In this document: positions 5,149 to 6,028 of the stretch, piece by piece
Layout: every line of letters begins with the position of its first letter
Position numbering within the stretch: the first letter of the stretch is position 1
Source of the DNA: Chitinophagaceae bacterium
GTDB taxonomy: Bacteria > Bacteroidota > Bacteroidia > Chitinophagales > Chitinophagaceae
DNA length: 6,028 nucleotides
Assembly: GCA_003167015.1 (NCBI GenBank)
Contig: PMUF01000465.1
Location: 1-6,028, forward strand
Direction: 5' to 3'
Translations under genes and position numbers: made by a program
The notes under the pieces: generated by a model
Seen by the model: only the letters and a program-made list of their open reading frames with translations
What the model was told of the DNA's origin: nothing
The model's database searches: none

Positions 5149-6028
5149 ATGTTTAAAAAAATATTAATTGCCAACAGAGGGGAGATTGCTCTCCGGGTTA
5201 TTCGTACCTGTCGAGAGATGGGCATTAAGACTGTGGCGGTTTATTCCACGGCAGACAAGGAAAGCCTGCATGTGAAGTTTGCCGATGAGGCTGTGTGTAT
5301 AGGCAAGCCGGCGAGTTTCGATTCCTACCTCAACATCCCCCACATTATGGCAGCCGCGGAGATCACGAATGCGGACGCCATTCATCCGGGTTATGGATTT
5401 TTAGCGGAAAATGCGCGTTTTGCGGAGATCTGCGGCGAACACGATATCAAATTTATCGGGCCTACTCCGGCGATGATCAACTCCATGGGGGATAAGATCA
5501 CGGCGAAAGATACCATGATCAAGGCCGGGGTGCCGGTGGTGCCCGGCGGCCAGGGGTTACTGGAAAGCCTGGACGAGGCCAAGGGGCTGGCGGGGGAGAT
5601 CGGTTATCCCGTCATCCTGAAAGCGACGGCCGGTGGTGGTGGAAAGGGAATGCGGGTGGTATGGGAGGAATCGGAAATGGAGCGGGCTTATAATACGGCC
5701 AAGGCTGAGGCGGGCGCCTCCTTTAAGAATGACGGCGTCTACATGGAGAAGTTCGTGGAGGAGCCGCGGCATATTGAAATACAGGTAGCGGGTGATCAGT
5801 ATGGCAGGGTATGTCATCTCAGTGAAAGGGATTGCAGCATCCAGCGTCGTCACCAGAAGCTGGTGGAAGAGTCTCCGTCGCCTTTCATGACGGAGGAATT
5901 GCGTCGCCGGATGGGTGAGGCTGCGATCAAGGCTGCTTCTGCGATCAATTATGAGAGTGTGGGCACCATTGAATTCCTGGTGGACAAGCATCGCAATTTC
6001 TACTTTATGGAGATGAATACGCGTATCC
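5149..6028 (+). CDS. accC: Biotin carboxylase subunit of acetyl-CoA carboxylase (5' part, cut by window end)
   Basis: This ATP-grasp enzyme carboxylates the biotin on AccB using bicarbonate and ATP. The window holds 293 complete codons of an expected 445-450; the reading frame is open to the right edge with no break. Seen: the N-terminal FKKILIANRGEIA that marks the family, HPGYGFLAEN (79-88), Lys116 and Lys158 as ATP ligands, the glycine-rich loop GGGGKGM (162-168), Glu200-Lys201, His208, ERDCSIQRRHQK (226-237), and the metal and catalytic region from Glu275 to EMNTRI (288-293), with Glu288, Asn290 and Arg292. The ATG at 5149 is chosen because the overlapping ATG at 5145 runs into a stop after three codons. 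A weak GAG precedes it. Pyruvate or propionyl-CoA carboxylase subunits share this domain, but the accB neighbour supports accC. Confidence 0.95.
   Translation, partial: MFKKILIANRGEIALRVIRTCREMGIKTVAVYSTADKESLHVKFADEAVCIGKPASFDSYLNIPHIMAAAEITNADAIHPGYGFLAENARFAEICGEHDIKFIGPTPAMINSMGDKITAKDTMIKAGVPVVPGGQGLLESLDEAKGLAGEIGYPVILKATAGGGGKGMRVVWEESEMERAYNTAKAEAGASFKNDGVYMEKFVEEPRHIEIQVAGDQYGRVCHLSERDCSIQRRHQKLVEESPSPFMTEELRRRMGEAAIKAASAINYESVGTIEFLVDKHRNFYFMEMNTRI

Noticed and set aside
5557..5991. 144-codon open frame opposite accC
   Set aside because: Antisense to a strongly conserved ATP-grasp region. The composition (His/Arg/Leu-rich) is that of a shadow frame.
1..6028. tRNA, rRNA, CRISPR array, phage genes or a complete mobile element
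   Set aside because: No cloverleaf, rRNA-like stretch, regularly spaced repeat array, integrase or transposase was found.

Overview
The window looks like a stretch of a Bacteroidota chromosome, most likely from the Chitinophagaceae or close relatives. Four things point there. The efp-accB-accC gene order is common in that phylum. The BlaI/M56 pair has a plug-like tail typical of the phylum. Two intergenic regions carry promoters of the Bacteroidota type (TTTG, a 19-21 bp spacer, TAnnTTTG). Upstream of the genes there are A/T-rich leaders rather than Shine-Dalgarno sequences. The family-level placement is an inference from protein similarity as remembered, not from a search.

Layout: positions 1-64 are non-coding and may hold the outer end of an insertion sequence lying off the left edge. 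Two genes then read leftward: malate dehydrogenase (mdh, 65-994) and, upstream of it, a secreted thioredoxin-fold protein with a CxxC site (1067-1600). A 120-bp divergent region (1601-1720) carries two near-identical dyads just before a BlaI/MecI-type repressor gene (1721-2086). Seven bases later comes an M56 membrane metallopeptidase of the BlaR1/MecR1 kind (2094-3809), whose periplasmic tail contains two TonB-receptor-plug-like modules in place of a penicillin-binding sensor. After a 146-bp gap with a consensus promoter and a long inverted repeat come efp (3956-4519), accB (4638-5129) and the first two thirds of accC (5149 to the window end), all rightward.

How the genes work together: BlaI and the M56 protein look like a self-regulated sensor unit. 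The repressor would sit on the two dyads at its own promoter until the membrane protease is triggered. The trigger and any targets beyond the operon are not visible here. EF-P relieves ribosome stalling at polyproline. AccB and AccC form the biotin carrier and biotin carboxylase half of acetyl-CoA carboxylase, the first step of fatty-acid synthesis. Mdh belongs to the TCA cycle.

Most of the window is ordinary housekeeping, and I see no clear new multi-gene system. The points most worth a second look are: an EF-P whose tip residue is Arg instead of the usual Lys, in a lineage where the known Arg-modifying enzyme is not expected; the inverted repeat that overlaps the efp promoter and pairs a Shine-Dalgarno-like sequence with an anti-Shine-Dalgarno mimic; and the repressor/protease pair with its duplicated plug-like sensor and twin operators.
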